Notes: generated by a model not told the origin, from the sequence alone. 64,000 nt of DNA from JANRKH01 sp964351245 (GCA_964351245.1 CAYGNF010000002.1:1-64000), one strand, 5' to 3'; positions 8,466 through 17,450 are shown, counted from the first letter of the stretch. Translations and numbers: made by a program.

Positions 8466-9191
8466 TTATAGGGCGAATCTTACGCCAGTTGTAAGAGCAT
8501 GAGTAGCTAAGCGATATTTCATCTTCGCTTCATCAGTCTCTTTTATTTTTTTGAGCATACCATGATCTGCATATGTATATGCTACATCCATTTTAATATT
8601 ATCAGCAACATTAAATGATGAACCTACAGTTAGTAAATAAGAAAAATTATTCTTAGATTTCCATTTGCAAGTCACCTCGCGGGTCTTGCCAACTTGCTCA
8701 TTATTTCTAGATTCAGTCGAAGAGTTTTTATATTTAGCAGAGACATTTGAAATTCCAACACCTGCGCCAGCAAATAATGCACCACTACCAAAATCATAAA
8801 AATCATATAATCCTTTTAAGTGCAAAGATTTGATAATAGGCTTAACGGTAGTCTTGGCAATAGTACGAGTATCGTCTCCATTCTCAGATTTTTCGGTCTC
8901 ATCTTTCTTACGTGTTTGAGATGTTCCAAAAACTCCGCTTAATGCTAGCTCAGCTCTTAGATTATCCATAACATAATATCCTGCACCTAAAGAACCAAGG
9001 AATCCATTGCCTGCTTTGACTTTTAGAGGCGTGACCGTTGATTCCCCATCTTCAGTCTTGTCAGTCGCTTTAAGCTTATGCGCAGGAGATATGGATAATC
9101 CTATATCACCTCTTAAGTAGAATGTTCCTTCGTTTGCCAAAGCAGAGCTTGCCAAAGTTGCAAGAGTTGTTGCTATAAGTAGTTTTTTCAT
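8466..9191 (-). CDS. Outer-membrane beta-barrel surface protein (Msp/P44/OmpW-like)
   Basis: A 241-residue precursor with signal peptide MKKLLIATTLATLASSALA. The mature protein starts with FYLRGDIGLS, has GSLGAGYYVMDNLRAELALSG and GALFAGAGVGISNVSAKY as obvious barrel strands, and ends TTGVRFAL. Long Lys/Glu/Ser/Thr loops (KKDETEKSENGDDT, NSSTESRNNEQ) lie between strands, as expected for exposed loops. It resembles the surface-antigen family that includes Anaplasma Msp4/P44 and related Rickettsiales barrels. It is monocistronic, with a 270-bp AT-rich leader upstream and a strong hairpin downstream, which fits a highly expressed surface protein. Confidence 0.8.
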   Translation of the reverse strand: MKKLLIATTLATLASSALANEGTFYLRGDIGLSISPAHKLKATDKTEDGESTVTPLKVKAGNGFLGSLGAGYYVMDNLRAELALSGVFGTSQTRKKDETEKSENGDDTRTIAKTTVKPIIKSLHLKGLYDFYDFGSGALFAGAGVGISNVSAKYKNSSTESRNNEQVGKTREVTCKWKSKNNFSYLLTVGSSFNVADNIKMDVAYTYADHGMLKKIKETDEAKMKYRLATHALTTGVRFAL

Positions 9192-9463
9192 ATTTACAAT
9201 ATCCTTTTATTATTTTATTATTTCTTTAATAAGTTATAAATTATTCTATAGCAAATAAAATATTATTTACTACAAGAAAAAGGTAATATAGGACATTACT
9301 ATTAAAGAGTCAAATGACTTTTTATGTAAAATAAAAAAACTTATAGATTTAGAAGCAGAGCCTTCCTTAATGTAAAAATATTATTTATATTCTATATCTT
9401 CGCTTATATCAGATTATCTTGCTGCCAGCAATGCATGAATTTTCGGGTATAATTATAGATGGT

Positions 9464-9799
9464 CTATATTCCAAAGGAATTTCCGCATCCGCATTTAGAT
9501 GCTGCATTAGGATTCTTTACTTCAAAATAAGAGGCTCCGAGCTCTTCAACAAAGTTTAATTGAGAATTCTGCATAAATTGCGCTGATTTAGAGTCTATAT
9601 ATATCCTGACGTTATTTTGCTCAATAACAACATCGTCTGAGCGAGATTGATCTGTAAGCTCGTACTTATATTGCAATCCCGAGCATCCCCCTGCTTCAAC
9701 CGATATTCTGAGCCCAGTTGAGTGGGTGCTTTTTTCTTGAGTCATTAATTCAGATACTCTTTTAAAAACACTATTTGTCACTGTAACTAAATTGCTCAT
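9464..9799 (-). CDS. erpA: A-type iron-sulfur cluster carrier/insertion protein (ErpA/IscA family)
   Basis: A 111-residue HesB-domain protein that carries and inserts Fe-S clusters into target apoproteins. The three conserved ligands are visible: Cys39 in EAGGCSGLQY and Cys103/Cys105 in SKCGCGNSF. The length is typical. It is separate from any isc or suf genes here and divergent from dgt, with about 70 bp between the two starts. ErpA and IscA cannot be told apart confidently from sequence alone; the ErpA name follows usage for the single alphaproteobacterial copy. Confidence 0.88.
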   Translation of the reverse strand: MSNLVTVTNSVFKRVSELMTQEKSTHSTGLRISVEAGGCSGLQYKYELTDQSRSDDVVIEQNNVRIYIDSKSAQFMQNSQLNFVEELGASYFEVKNPNAASKCGCGNSFGI

Positions 9800-9871
9800 A
9801 GAATTATTTTATTTAACTATCTAAAAATGATTCTATATTATATCATAGATAATAAGTTTTACTAGAATTAT

Positions 9872-11017
9872 ATGCTCGCACATTACGCCACAGATCCTAA
9901 TCAAACAAGAGGTAGGATCTATTCTGAAAAACCTACGCCATATCGAAACGAGTTTCAAAGAGACAAGGATCGCATAATACATTCTAATACTTTTAGGAGG
10001 CTACAGTATAAAACACAAGTTTTCGTGAATCACGAGGGGGATCATTATCGCAATCGTCTTACTCACTCAATAGAAGTTGCAAGCATAGCAAGATCAATCG
10101 CTAGAGATCTTAGAGCGTCTGAAGATTTGGCAGAATGTATAGCACTAGGTCATGACTTAGGTCATACTCCATTTGGCCATGCAGGAGAAGATGAGCTGAG
10201 TGAGTGTATGAAGAATTACGAAGGGTTTTGTCATAATGCTCACGCAATCAAGCTACTCACAAAGCTAGAGAAGAGATATTGCGCTTATGATGGGCTGAAT
10301 CTCACATGGGAAGTAATAGAAGGTATCGCAAAGCATAATGGGCCTATCATTGAGAACATACCTGTAGCAATTTCTGAATATGACAATATTAATAAATTAA
10401 ATTTAGAGGAATATTCTTCAATAGAAGCGCAAATAGCAGCCCTCTCAGATGATATCACATATAACTGCCATGACTTAGAAGATGGAATAAGAGCGGGAAT
10501 GTTTGAAATTAACGACCTTCTTACTCTGCCCTCTTTAGAGAAAATTGTTGAGAATGTCTTAGAGCAATATCCTCGCATGGCAAAGAATCGTCAGGTATTT
10601 GAGATAGTAAGAGATTTAGCTCATGTATTTATAGAGGATTTACTAGCTCATACTAAAGATAATCTCGCAAAGCATAAAATTAAAACTCAGGAAGATATAA
10701 GAAAATTCGGGGCGCCAATTGTTGAGTTCTCAGAAGAAGTATTAAAATTAATAAATGAAATAAGAGTATTTCTAAAAATGCGAGTTTATCAGAATCATAA
10801 AGTTATTTTAACTAGATATAGATGCAAAAAAGTTGTAAAAGAACTATTTAATCTGTATTTTAGCAATCCTGAATGTATGCCCCTCCAATGGCGCATTAGG
10901 GCCGAAAAAGGCGAATCAGAAAAAGCCAGGGCAATTGCCGATTTCATTGCCGGCATGACAGATAGATACGCAATTGAACAACATAATTCGCTATTTTCTT
11001 TGAGTAATAGCTTTTAA
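9872..11017 (+). CDS. dgt: dGTP triphosphohydrolase-like HD-domain protein
   Basis: This 381-residue protein belongs to the Dgt-like HD hydrolases, which cleave dNTPs to deoxynucleosides and triphosphate. The metal-binding residues of the HD fold are in place: His65 in NRLTHSIEVA, His94-Asp95 in ALGHDLGHTPFGHAG with further His98 and His103, and a later Asp in ALSDDITYNCHD. The N-terminal RNEFQRDKDRIIHSNTFRRLQYKTQVF is a hallmark. It is the first gene of a tight set dgt-argS-SPOR (8 bp to argS). Confidence 0.92.
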   Translation: MLAHYATDPNQTRGRIYSEKPTPYRNEFQRDKDRIIHSNTFRRLQYKTQVFVNHEGDHYRNRLTHSIEVASIARSIARDLRASEDLAECIALGHDLGHTPFGHAGEDELSECMKNYEGFCHNAHAIKLLTKLEKRYCAYDGLNLTWEVIEGIAKHNGPIIENIPVAISEYDNINKLNLEEYSSIEAQIAALSDDITYNCHDLEDGIRAGMFEINDLLTLPSLEKIVENVLEQYPRMAKNRQVFEIVRDLAHVFIEDLLAHTKDNLAKHKIKTQEDIRKFGAPIVEFSEEVLKLINEIRVFLKMRVYQNHKVILTRYRCKKVVKELFNLYFSNPECMPLQWRIRAEKGESEKARAIADFIAGMTDRYAIEQHNSLFSLSNSF

Positions 11018-11025
11018 AAATATAT

Positions 11026-12774
11026 ATGAACTATAAAAATATTTATGAATCCATCAGGGAGTATATTATCAAATCTCTGGTGCAGATAATTGATAATAAA
11101 GAAAAATTGAATGATTTTGCGATAGAAATTCCCAAAAACAAGGATCATGGGCATTTATCTACCAATGCAGCTATGATTCTAGCCTCATCTCTCAAAAAAT
11201 CCCCAAGGGATATTGCGATTCTTATTAAAAACTGTCTAGAGAAAATGGAAGATTTCGAGTCTGTTGAAATTGCTGGGCCAGGCTTTATAAATCTTACCCT
11301 CAAAACGCATATCTGGCATAAGGTTCTAGCAGAAATATTGATCGCAAAAGAAGATTATGGAAAGCATCATATCAATGAAAAAATTAATATTGAATTTGTC
11401 TCAGCAAATCCTACCGGCCCTATGCATATAGGGCATGCAAGGCCTGCAGTATATGGGGATGTTTTATCTTCAGTGATGAAATATTTGGGTTATGATGTTA
11501 CAAAAGAATATTATGTGAATGATGCAGGGAGTCAGATTAATACACTAGTGCAATCTGCATATTTAAGGTACTTAGAGGTTTTTGGTCATAATATAACTAT
11601 TCCTTCTGGGTATTATCCGGGAGAATATCTAAAAGATTTAGCAGAAGAGATCAAATCCGAATTCGCAAATAAATTCCTTGGTAACGCTGCGGAATTCAGT
11701 AATCTACATGCAGATGCAAGAAATCAATTTACCGATATAGTACTGAGCAAATTAATAAACTCAATAAGAAAGGACTTGTCGGATCTCAAAATACACCACG
11801 ATGTGTTTTTCTCGGAAAAATCATTGCACACAAAGCAGTATGTTGATTCTGCCATAAAGCAATTGCAAGAAGATGGTTTGATATATAAGGGCGCGCTTAC
11901 AGCCCCGAAAGGCGAAGAGGATCCTGAGTGGGAAAATAGGGAGCAAGAGCTTTTTAGATCGACATCTTTTGGGGATGATCAAGATAGAAGTATTACAAAA
12001 TCCGACGGTTCATGGACATATTTTGCAGGGGATATTGGGTATGCAAAAAGCAAAATAGATAGAGGCTTTAAGAATAATATTATTATTTTGGGTGCCGATC
12101 ATTCTGGTTATGTCAAAAGATTGACTGCTGTTTATAAAGCTATAAGCAAAAATATCGCAAGTGCTGATGTAGTATTATGCCAAATGGTCAATTTTATGCA
12201 AAACGGAGAGCCTGTCAAGATGTCAAAGCGATCTGGCAGCTTTACTACTGTAGCAGATGTAATAAGAGAAGTGGGCGCAGATATACTGAGATTCATGATG
12301 ATAACACGTAAAAATGATACAATTTTAGATTTTGATCTTGACGTAGTAAAATCATTATCAAAAGAAAATCCGATATTTTATGTTCAATATGCAAGAGTAA
12401 GAGCTATATCTATTATTAATAATGCTAAAAATAATTTTGGAGAAATATATAAGAGCTTTACTGAAGGAGATTATGATCTTAACCATCTTCAACTCAGCAA
12501 TGAAATACATCTTATAAGAGATTTGTCTTTGATGCCTAGGGTTATTCTATTATCTGCTCAAAATAGAGAATTACATAAAATATCTTACTATTTACAAAAT
12601 ATAGCAGCGAGTTTTCATGCCTTGTGGAATCTTGGCAAAGAAAGTGAAGAATATAGATTTATCACGGAAAATGCAGAAGTATCCTGTGCAAGACTTGCTC
12701 TTCTAGCAGCGATTATTAATGTTATTACAATTTTGCTGCAATTAATTGGAGTAAAACCCCTGGAGAAAATGTAA
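11026..12774 (+). CDS. argS: Arginyl-tRNA synthetase
   Basis: This class I aminoacyl-tRNA synthetase charges tRNA-Arg. It has 582 residues, the usual length. The additional N-terminal (Add-1) domain occupies about 1-110, the HIGH signature is at 134-137 in NPTGPMHIGHARP, the KMSK loop is KMSKRSG, and an all-helical anticodon-binding domain follows, ending in LLQLIGVKPLEKM. It lies 8 bp after dgt and 19 bp before the SPOR gene, so the three are probably one transcript. Confidence 0.96.
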   Translation: MNYKNIYESIREYIIKSLVQIIDNKEKLNDFAIEIPKNKDHGHLSTNAAMILASSLKKSPRDIAILIKNCLEKMEDFESVEIAGPGFINLTLKTHIWHKVLAEILIAKEDYGKHHINEKINIEFVSANPTGPMHIGHARPAVYGDVLSSVMKYLGYDVTKEYYVNDAGSQINTLVQSAYLRYLEVFGHNITIPSGYYPGEYLKDLAEEIKSEFANKFLGNAAEFSNLHADARNQFTDIVLSKLINSIRKDLSDLKIHHDVFFSEKSLHTKQYVDSAIKQLQEDGLIYKGALTAPKGEEDPEWENREQELFRSTSFGDDQDRSITKSDGSWTYFAGDIGYAKSKIDRGFKNNIIILGADHSGYVKRLTAVYKAISKNIASADVVLCQMVNFMQNGEPVKMSKRSGSFTTVADVIREVGADILRFMMITRKNDTILDFDLDVVKSLSKENPIFYVQYARVRAISIINNAKNNFGEIYKSFTEGDYDLNHLQLSNEIHLIRDLSLMPRVILLSAQNRELHKISYYLQNIAASFHALWNLGKESEEYRFITENAEVSCARLALLAAIINVITILLQLIGVKPLEKM

Positions 12775-12793
12775 ATTTATATTTTAATATATT

Positions 12794-13609
12794 ATGGTAA
12801 AGATTTTGTACATTAGGATCATTTTGATAGCTATATTTACTATATTCGTTGTCTCCTCTACCTATTGGTTTTACTCCTCCTCGAAAGTCACAGAAGTCCC
12901 CACACTCGCCCCATCCAAAAATCCTTATAAAATACCAGCTCAGGCTGATGAAGACTTACTCTCCCTTGACTCCAATAACGCATTTTATGATAGTTTTACA
13001 AAAAATAAAAAAAATATACCAACGCAAATAAGTCTTTCTCCTGAACCCGAAGATCCGATTGCCCTCGTACAGGAGGCAGAAATTGATAATGTCTTTTCTT
13101 CTGGTAATCTAGATGATGTAGAGATGAAAAAAACAAACAACATGGGCAAAGAAGAGGAGCCCGGGCTCAATCTCACAATACAGCAAAAAGACGCGCATAC
13201 TGAACAAAGCTCTATTCCTCAGATCCAAGGTGGATCCGTGTGGGATATAAAAGAAAATGTTGGTACAATTGATGCGGAGCAAAAAAAGACACAGAATCTC
13301 AATGTAACAACAGTTAAACAACTAAACATCACACCTCAAAAAAACAAAAAAGATAAAATTGGATATTTTATGCAGCTGGGTATTTACAGATCTGAAGTCG
13401 AAGCAAAAAAAGAATGGGCAAAAATTAAATTTAATAACAAGAAATTAATAGGCTTGCGTGAGCCCAAGATCAAAAAAGTTAAAAAATCAAATGCGCTTTA
13501 TTACGAATTATTAGCTGGACCATATGAACAATTTAAATCAGCAAAATATGCTTGCAACAAAATTATCCTAAAAAAACAAAAATGCATAGTAGCCAGAGAT
13601 AATCTGTAA
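12794..13609 (+). CDS. SPOR-domain membrane protein
   Basis: This 271-residue protein has a short cytoplasmic start, one membrane segment (about 5-27, IRIILIAIFTIFVVSSTYWF), a low-complexity periplasmic linker and a C-terminal SPOR domain (about 190-271, beginning IGYFMQLGIYRSEVEAKKEW and ending near CIVARDN). SPOR domains bind denuded peptidoglycan glycans at the division septum, so it is likely a FtsN-like or related division-site protein. The position after argS is common in alphaproteobacteria. The linker is weakly conserved and carries no recognisable motif. Confidence 0.82.
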   Translation: MVKILYIRIILIAIFTIFVVSSTYWFYSSSKVTEVPTLAPSKNPYKIPAQADEDLLSLDSNNAFYDSFTKNKKNIPTQISLSPEPEDPIALVQEAEIDNVFSSGNLDDVEMKKTNNMGKEEEPGLNLTIQQKDAHTEQSSIPQIQGGSVWDIKENVGTIDAEQKKTQNLNVTTVKQLNITPQKNKKDKIGYFMQLGIYRSEVEAKKEWAKIKFNNKKLIGLREPKIKKVKKSNALYYELLAGPYEQFKSAKYACNKIILKKQKCIVARDNL

Positions 13610-13624
13610 TATTCCTAATATAGC

Positions 13625-13748
13625 GCTTGATTTCCAAATAGTTCGGTAGAATAGATGAGAGTTTGACTAGTAATTTAGTAGTCAGAATTCCCTGAACGGC
13701 ATAAATCATCAAGCAAAGAATAGATTCGTTATATTAATCTATCTCTTT
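13625..13748 (+). ncRNA. Candidate structured RNA between the SPOR gene and csp
   Basis: Three nested helices can be drawn. GCTTGAT (13625-13631) pairs with ATCAAGC (13708-13714). GTTC-GG-GAAT (13641-13652, two-base bulge) pairs with ATTC-CC-GAAC (13687-13697, one-base bulge). TGACTA (13664-13669) pairs with TAGTCA (13679-13684). Directly abutting is a second hairpin, AAAGA+ATAGATT (13715-13726) with AATCTAT+TCTTT (13736-13748, one bulge). No ORF of note covers the region. The stems are AT-rich, so chance pairing is possible. I do not recognise a known RNA family. Strand is uncertain; plus is chosen because both flanking genes run that way. Confidence 0.35.
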
Positions 13749-13832
13749 TATCCGCTATGCAGTATGGGTATTATTAGCATTGATCTTTGGGGATTTATTA
13801 TAAGAAGCAAGAGCTTAACTTAATCTCTTTAC

Positions 13833-13861
13833 TTGACAAGAACCGTTTCATTCATGATAAT
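13833..13861 (+). promoter_or_regulatory. Near-consensus sigma-70 promoter upstream of csp
   Basis: TTGACA (13833-13838), a 17-bp spacer, and GATAAT (13856-13861). It is one of the best promoter matches in the window. Transcription would start near 13868 and read towards csp with a leader of about 310 bases. The expected start lies inside the terminator-like hairpin at 13867-13891, which is puzzling. Confidence 0.5.
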
Positions 13862-13866
13862 GCGGT

Positions 13867-13891
13867 GCAGCAGATAGTGCGCTGCTTTTTT
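13867..13891 (+). terminator. Intrinsic terminator-like hairpin
   Basis: GCAGC (13867-13871) pairs with GCTGC (13881-13885) and is followed at once by six T (13886-13891). This is the clearest GC stem plus T-run in the region. It could end the dgt-argS-SPOR transcript, whose last stop codon is about 260 bp upstream, or a small RNA in between. Confidence 0.5.
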
Positions 13892-13941
13892 GTGTAGTTG
13901 AAGTGGATTTATTCATAAAACTGCCTTTATTTAAGATAAAT

Positions 13942-14006
13942 TTATTGCAACCAGCTTAAGAAAAATTATTTATTAATGCAATTAATAAATAGTTTGGTTG
14001 CATAAA
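13942..14006. repeat. Long nested inverted repeat upstream of csp
   Basis: The central arms ATTTATTAAT (13968-13977) and ATTAATAAAT (13981-13990) are perfect with a 3-base loop. Outer arms GCAACCA (13947-13953) and TGGTTGC (13995-14001) are also perfect and extend by TTTAT / ATAAA with one bulge. The whole element spans about 65 bp. In RNA it would form a large hairpin in the csp leader; in DNA it is a cruciform-prone palindrome or possible operator. Confidence 0.5.
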
Positions 14007-14179
14007 TGAGGTTTTTAATATACCCTCCCTTTCTGTGTAGTCTGAGGCTGATATTATATTCAGTTGTACCACACCTTAGGTTCAAGGCTGGACAAAAACT
14101 GAAAAGCGCAGTCAAGCTAAAATAATGTGAGGTTCACAGCACTCGCAGTAAATTAATCATCTAAACAAAAGGAATATTG

Positions 14180-14383
14180 ATGAATACAGGAACAATAAAA
14201 TGGTTTAACGCAACAAAAGGATATGGGTTTATAGAGCCTAGTGATAAATCGAGAGATGTTTTCTTGCATATCTCTGCAGTAGGAGATATAAATCTGAACG
14301 ATTTAAAAGACGGCCAAAAGATCAGTTATAATACTGAATCTGATAAAGGTAAAGTATCTGCGGTAGATGTCAAGTTAATATAA
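14180..14383 (+). CDS. csp: Cold-shock domain protein
   Basis: This 67-residue single-stranded nucleic acid-binding protein has the OB-fold motifs RNP1 (KGYGFIEP, about 15-22) and RNP2 (DVFLHISA, about 30-37), preceded by TGTIKWFNATKG. The ATG at 14180 has AAGGA seven bases upstream; a TTG just before it would add one residue and is less likely. Cold-shock genes often have long structured leaders that control translation, and the 570 bp upstream are rich in inverted repeats. It stands alone. Confidence 0.93.
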   Translation: MNTGTIKWFNATKGYGFIEPSDKSRDVFLHISAVGDINLNDLKDGQKISYNTESDKGKVSAVDVKLI

Positions 14384-14806
14384 TCGGTGGCAGGAGTTAT
14401 ATCAGGCCATAGATTAAATTAGAAGCATCATTATTATTAAGAGGATGCGTAAGTGTATGTGTTACACATATATCAACGGGGTCCTCAGAATAATTATTGA
14501 TATTATTTACAAATGCCCCTTAGATATTAGGTTTAATTATAATAGCTAGTGTAGATCTTCAAACTATCACCAAGCAATCAATAATTATAGAAGAAGTCTA
14601 GTGCAAAAATCCTAAAGATATACTGAATTGTTCAGAATGAGAGTCGATATTATATTTTCCTCTACTTCTCTAGTTATATCAAATAATATAATGGAGTATG
14701 TATTTGAGAATAATCTGCGGAGTCTCATTATAAACATTGAGATTTAGGGCTAATATGATATAAAATATTATCTTGTACTGAAGCTCCAGTTGCTTTATCA
14801 TAAATT
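14384..14806. other. 423-bp intergenic region without recognised features
   Basis: Between csp and the DUF2155 gene I see only AT-rich sequence, a weak 5-bp stem (GCATC / GATGC near 14425-14450) and a short palindrome ATGTG-TTA-CACAT near 14458-14470. There is no ORF above about 20 codons with a ribosome site, no tRNA and no clear terminator. Confidence 0.5.
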
Positions 14807-15247
14807 ATGAAAATACAGAAAATCTTCATTATCATATTCTTAGTCTGTTGTAGCACTTACTTAAGAGCTGACCAAGTCTTTGACATTACTGGCGAGGCAG
14901 AAGATGAGGTCGTAGATGATTTATTTAATATTCAAGAAGAGACCTCAAGACATAGTTACAAAGGCAAGATAATAATTATGAATAAAATTACAGCAAATTC
15001 CAAGGAGTTTCTTATACAGCCAGGATCTACTATTAATTTCGCTAATGCTCAAATTACACTACATAGATGTGCAAGAACAGAGTTAGGAGAGTCCTTAATA
15101 CTCGTTTCTCTTACGCAAAGATCTATAGATAGCTTCGACTACTCAGACAAAAGATTAATCTTCAAGGGATGGATTTTTGAGAACAACCCTTCTCTTTCTT
15201 CCCCTGAGCACCCTGTGTATCAACTTATGGCATTGTCTTGCTCGTAG
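14807..15247 (+). CDS. DUF2155 domain-containing periplasmic protein
   Basis: A 146-residue precursor with signal peptide KIFIIIFLVCCSTYLRA. The mature protein has the DUF2155 hallmarks: IIIMNKITANSKEFLIQPGSTINF, a central Cys (HRCART), LIFKGWIFENNPSL, then PEHPVYQLMALSCS at the C-terminus. Two conserved cysteines (in HRC and LSC) could form a disulfide. The family is alphaproteobacterial and of unknown function. The next gene starts one base after its stop, so it is probably co-transcribed with the O-antigen ligase. Confidence 0.85.
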   Translation: MKIQKIFIIIFLVCCSTYLRADQVFDITGEAEDEVVDDLFNIQEETSRHSYKGKIIIMNKITANSKEFLIQPGSTINFANAQITLHRCARTELGESLILVSLTQRSIDSFDYSDKRLIFKGWIFENNPSLSSPEHPVYQLMALSCS

Positions 15248-15248
15248 T

Positions 15249-16487
15249 ATGATGTATTTCTATCAAGCATTAATGATCCTATCACCTTCTATATGCTTAC
15301 TTAGCGGACTTTTTGCGTCTTCTATTGTAGGTGTACTATACTGTATGATTTTGTATAAAAGATACTACAAGGTTGAGTTTTTAGCTCTGAGGAATCATAA
15401 ATGTGAAGTTGCCTTGATGTTGTGGGTGATGATAAGTTGCATATGGAGTCCAGATTTTTTTGGATCAGCTAAACAATATCTCATATTGATGTTTTTTGTG
15501 ATTTCGTCTTACTCAATCATGCAAAAATCAGTTATAGATGATATAAATCTTAGTGCGGTATTGTACTTTCCTCTTCTAATAGGATCCTTACTGGCATTAG
15601 TAATTTTCGGTCTAGAGTACGTATCTGAGGGTTATATCTCAATTGCATTTCGCAATTATTTTCAGAACTCAATTGGGCATTATTTTGCACTGCATTTTTT
15701 AGATAGAGGCTGCTCATTTCTTACAATGATTTCATGGCCTGTATTATATTTTTTAATCAAAAAGAGATATTTTTTCTTCTCTTTCTTGTATTATGTATGT
15801 CTATTATATGCTCTCAGCATTTCTGATAGCTTTGCCAGTTACTTGGCATTGATTTGCGGGACGGTTGCTTTTACATCAACCTTGTTACTAAGGAAATTTG
15901 CATTATATGCGCTTATGTGTGTAGTTACTCTAACTGCTATCCTATTTCCAATTATTGCTAAAGTGCAGTCTCCCCTGCTTTTGTCGTCACAATATTATTC
16001 TCTACCAGATTCTGGTAAACACAGGCTTTTTATATGGAAGTTTACATCATTAAAGATATTGGAAAAGCCAATTTTAGGATGGGGATTTAATTCCTCCAGA
16101 GATATACCGGTAGATGATGAAGTGGATCTGATATATTTTCAAAAGTATAAGTGGCATCCACTCCCATTGCACCCCCATAATTGCTTTCTTCATATATGGC
16201 TTGAGTGCGGTATAGTGGGACTTATACTATTTACTGTTACTCTGTTGAAAATACTATATAATTCTTATCTTGTATACTTGAATCAAAGAAATGTAGTATG
16301 GCTCAGTATAATGACTGGATGCTTCATCAACTACCTTGTAATAGCAATGGTGTCTTATGGATTATGGCAAATTTGGTGGGTTGCAACTTATACATTTACT
16401 ATGATGCTAGTGTATTGCGCAAAGGATGCAGTTCCTGATACAATCAGAAGGGGTATTTCTAAATCAAGCGTATTTTATCGATATTAG
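15249..16487 (+). CDS. O-antigen ligase family membrane protein (Wzy_C)
   Basis: About 11-12 hydrophobic segments and the Wzy_C signature: RLFIWKFTSLKILEKPILGWG (about 262-282), then a periplasmic loop with HPHNCFLHIWLECGIVG, whose His/Asn are typical of WaaL-type ligases. These enzymes join polysaccharide from undecaprenyl diphosphate to the lipid A core, though the same fold includes Wzy polymerases and other glycan ligases. I place the start at ATG 15249, directly after the DUF2155 stop; an earlier in-frame ATG at 15177 lies inside the previous gene and adds non-membrane sequence. From 15249 the protein has 412 residues. Confidence 0.8.
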   Translation: MMYFYQALMILSPSICLLSGLFASSIVGVLYCMILYKRYYKVEFLALRNHKCEVALMLWVMISCIWSPDFFGSAKQYLILMFFVISSYSIMQKSVIDDINLSAVLYFPLLIGSLLALVIFGLEYVSEGYISIAFRNYFQNSIGHYFALHFLDRGCSFLTMISWPVLYFLIKKRYFFFSFLYYVCLLYALSISDSFASYLALICGTVAFTSTLLLRKFALYALMCVVTLTAILFPIIAKVQSPLLLSSQYYSLPDSGKHRLFIWKFTSLKILEKPILGWGFNSSRDIPVDDEVDLIYFQKYKWHPLPLHPHNCFLHIWLECGIVGLILFTVTLLKILYNSYLVYLNQRNVVWLSIMTGCFINYLVIAMVSYGLWQIWWVATYTFTMMLVYCAKDAVPDTIRRGISKSSVFYRY

Positions 16488-16702
16488 ACTTGCGCAGATT
16501 AATAATATATTAGTATATAATGCTTTAGCAATAATGATATGATAATAAAATGATGGCCACATATCCAATAAAAAATAATGAGATCGTAAAGACTGGTCTA
16601 GTTAAATATATCGCTAGTCATTCGCAGTATTGTGTAATTTGAGAAATAGTATAATATGATTACGATTTTTGCTGATAATTAAAATGAACCTAGGTAAAAT
16701 AT

Positions 16703-17443
16703 ATGAATTTGCTATTAAAGTTTTTGCTGATTTGTGTGACTCTAACATCCTGTCAAAATAAGAACAAAAATGATGATGTAATAGTTGACTCTAAAGATTT
16801 ATATAATCAAGGGCTAGATCTTTTGAAGCGCGCAAAATACTATGAAGCTTCCGAAAAATTTGGCGATATTTATTTTCAACATCCAGGAGGTGTACTAACC
16901 CCTTACGCAGAGATAATGGAAGCATATAGTCTTTATAGAGCCAAAAAATATCTTGATGCAATCGATGTGTTAGATAATTTTATGATAATTCACCCATCTC
17001 ATACAGATATGGCATATGTTATATATTTGAAAGGTTTGTGTCATTATGATCAAATTTCTGATATTCATCACGATCAAAATCATACAAAGCAAGCTCTCGG
17101 TATATTTGAGGCATTAATTTCAAAATATCCGTATACAAACTATGCGTCAGATGCGAAAACAAAATTACAATTTATTCACGATAATCTTGCTGCAAAAGAA
17201 ATGTATATCGGTAGATATTATCAAAAAATGCTTAACCCGAGCGCAGCTATTGGCAGATTTAGTAATGCAGTCAACCAATATCACACTACATCTTATACAC
17301 CTGAAGCTTTATATAGATTAGTAGAATGCTTTACTTCTCTTAGCTTACATTCGGAAGCTAGTAAAATCGCAGATAGATTATACGCTAATTACAAAGATAA
17401 TGAGTGGACTGAGCGCGCACACAATATTTTAATAAAGAAGTGA
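16703..17443 (+). CDS. bamD: Outer-membrane protein assembly factor BamD (lipoprotein)
   Basis: A 246-residue lipoprotein of the BAM complex, which inserts beta-barrels into the outer membrane. It has a lipobox LTSC (Cys17) and then TPR-type helical repeats (SKDLYNQGLDLLKRAKYYEA, EAYSLYRAKKYLDAI, IYLKGLCHYDQI, AKEMYIGRYYQKM). KEMYIGRYY is a recurring BamD motif. It is the first gene of a likely operon with ychF (7 bp) and an MFS gene. The substrate barrels probably include the two surface proteins at the start of the window. Confidence 0.92.
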   Translation: MNLLLKFLLICVTLTSCQNKNKNDDVIVDSKDLYNQGLDLLKRAKYYEASEKFGDIYFQHPGGVLTPYAEIMEAYSLYRAKKYLDAIDVLDNFMIIHPSHTDMAYVIYLKGLCHYDQISDIHHDQNHTKQALGIFEALISKYPYTNYASDAKTKLQFIHDNLAAKEMYIGRYYQKMLNPSAAIGRFSNAVNQYHTTSYTPEALYRLVECFTSLSLHSEASKIADRLYANYKDNEWTERAHNILIKK

Positions 17444-17450
17444 GGTAAAA

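Larger units (their letters stand above)
13610..14179. other. 570-bp intergenic region, structure-rich
   Basis: This stretch between the SPOR gene and csp has no convincing protein-coding ORF. It holds, in order, the candidate structured RNA (13625-13748), a promoter (13833-13861), a terminator-like hairpin (13867-13891) and the long inverted repeat (13942-14006). Closer to csp is one more small hairpin, TGTGA-GGT-TCACA, at about 14127-14139. Part of it is presumably the csp leader. Confidence 0.6.

Noticed and set aside
14030..14160. Resemblance to 6S RNA upstream of csp (TGAGGCTGATATT, then GGTTCAAGG)
   Set aside because: Fragments resemble parts of enterobacterial 6S RNA, but their spacing is far too short and the closing stem of 6S cannot be formed.
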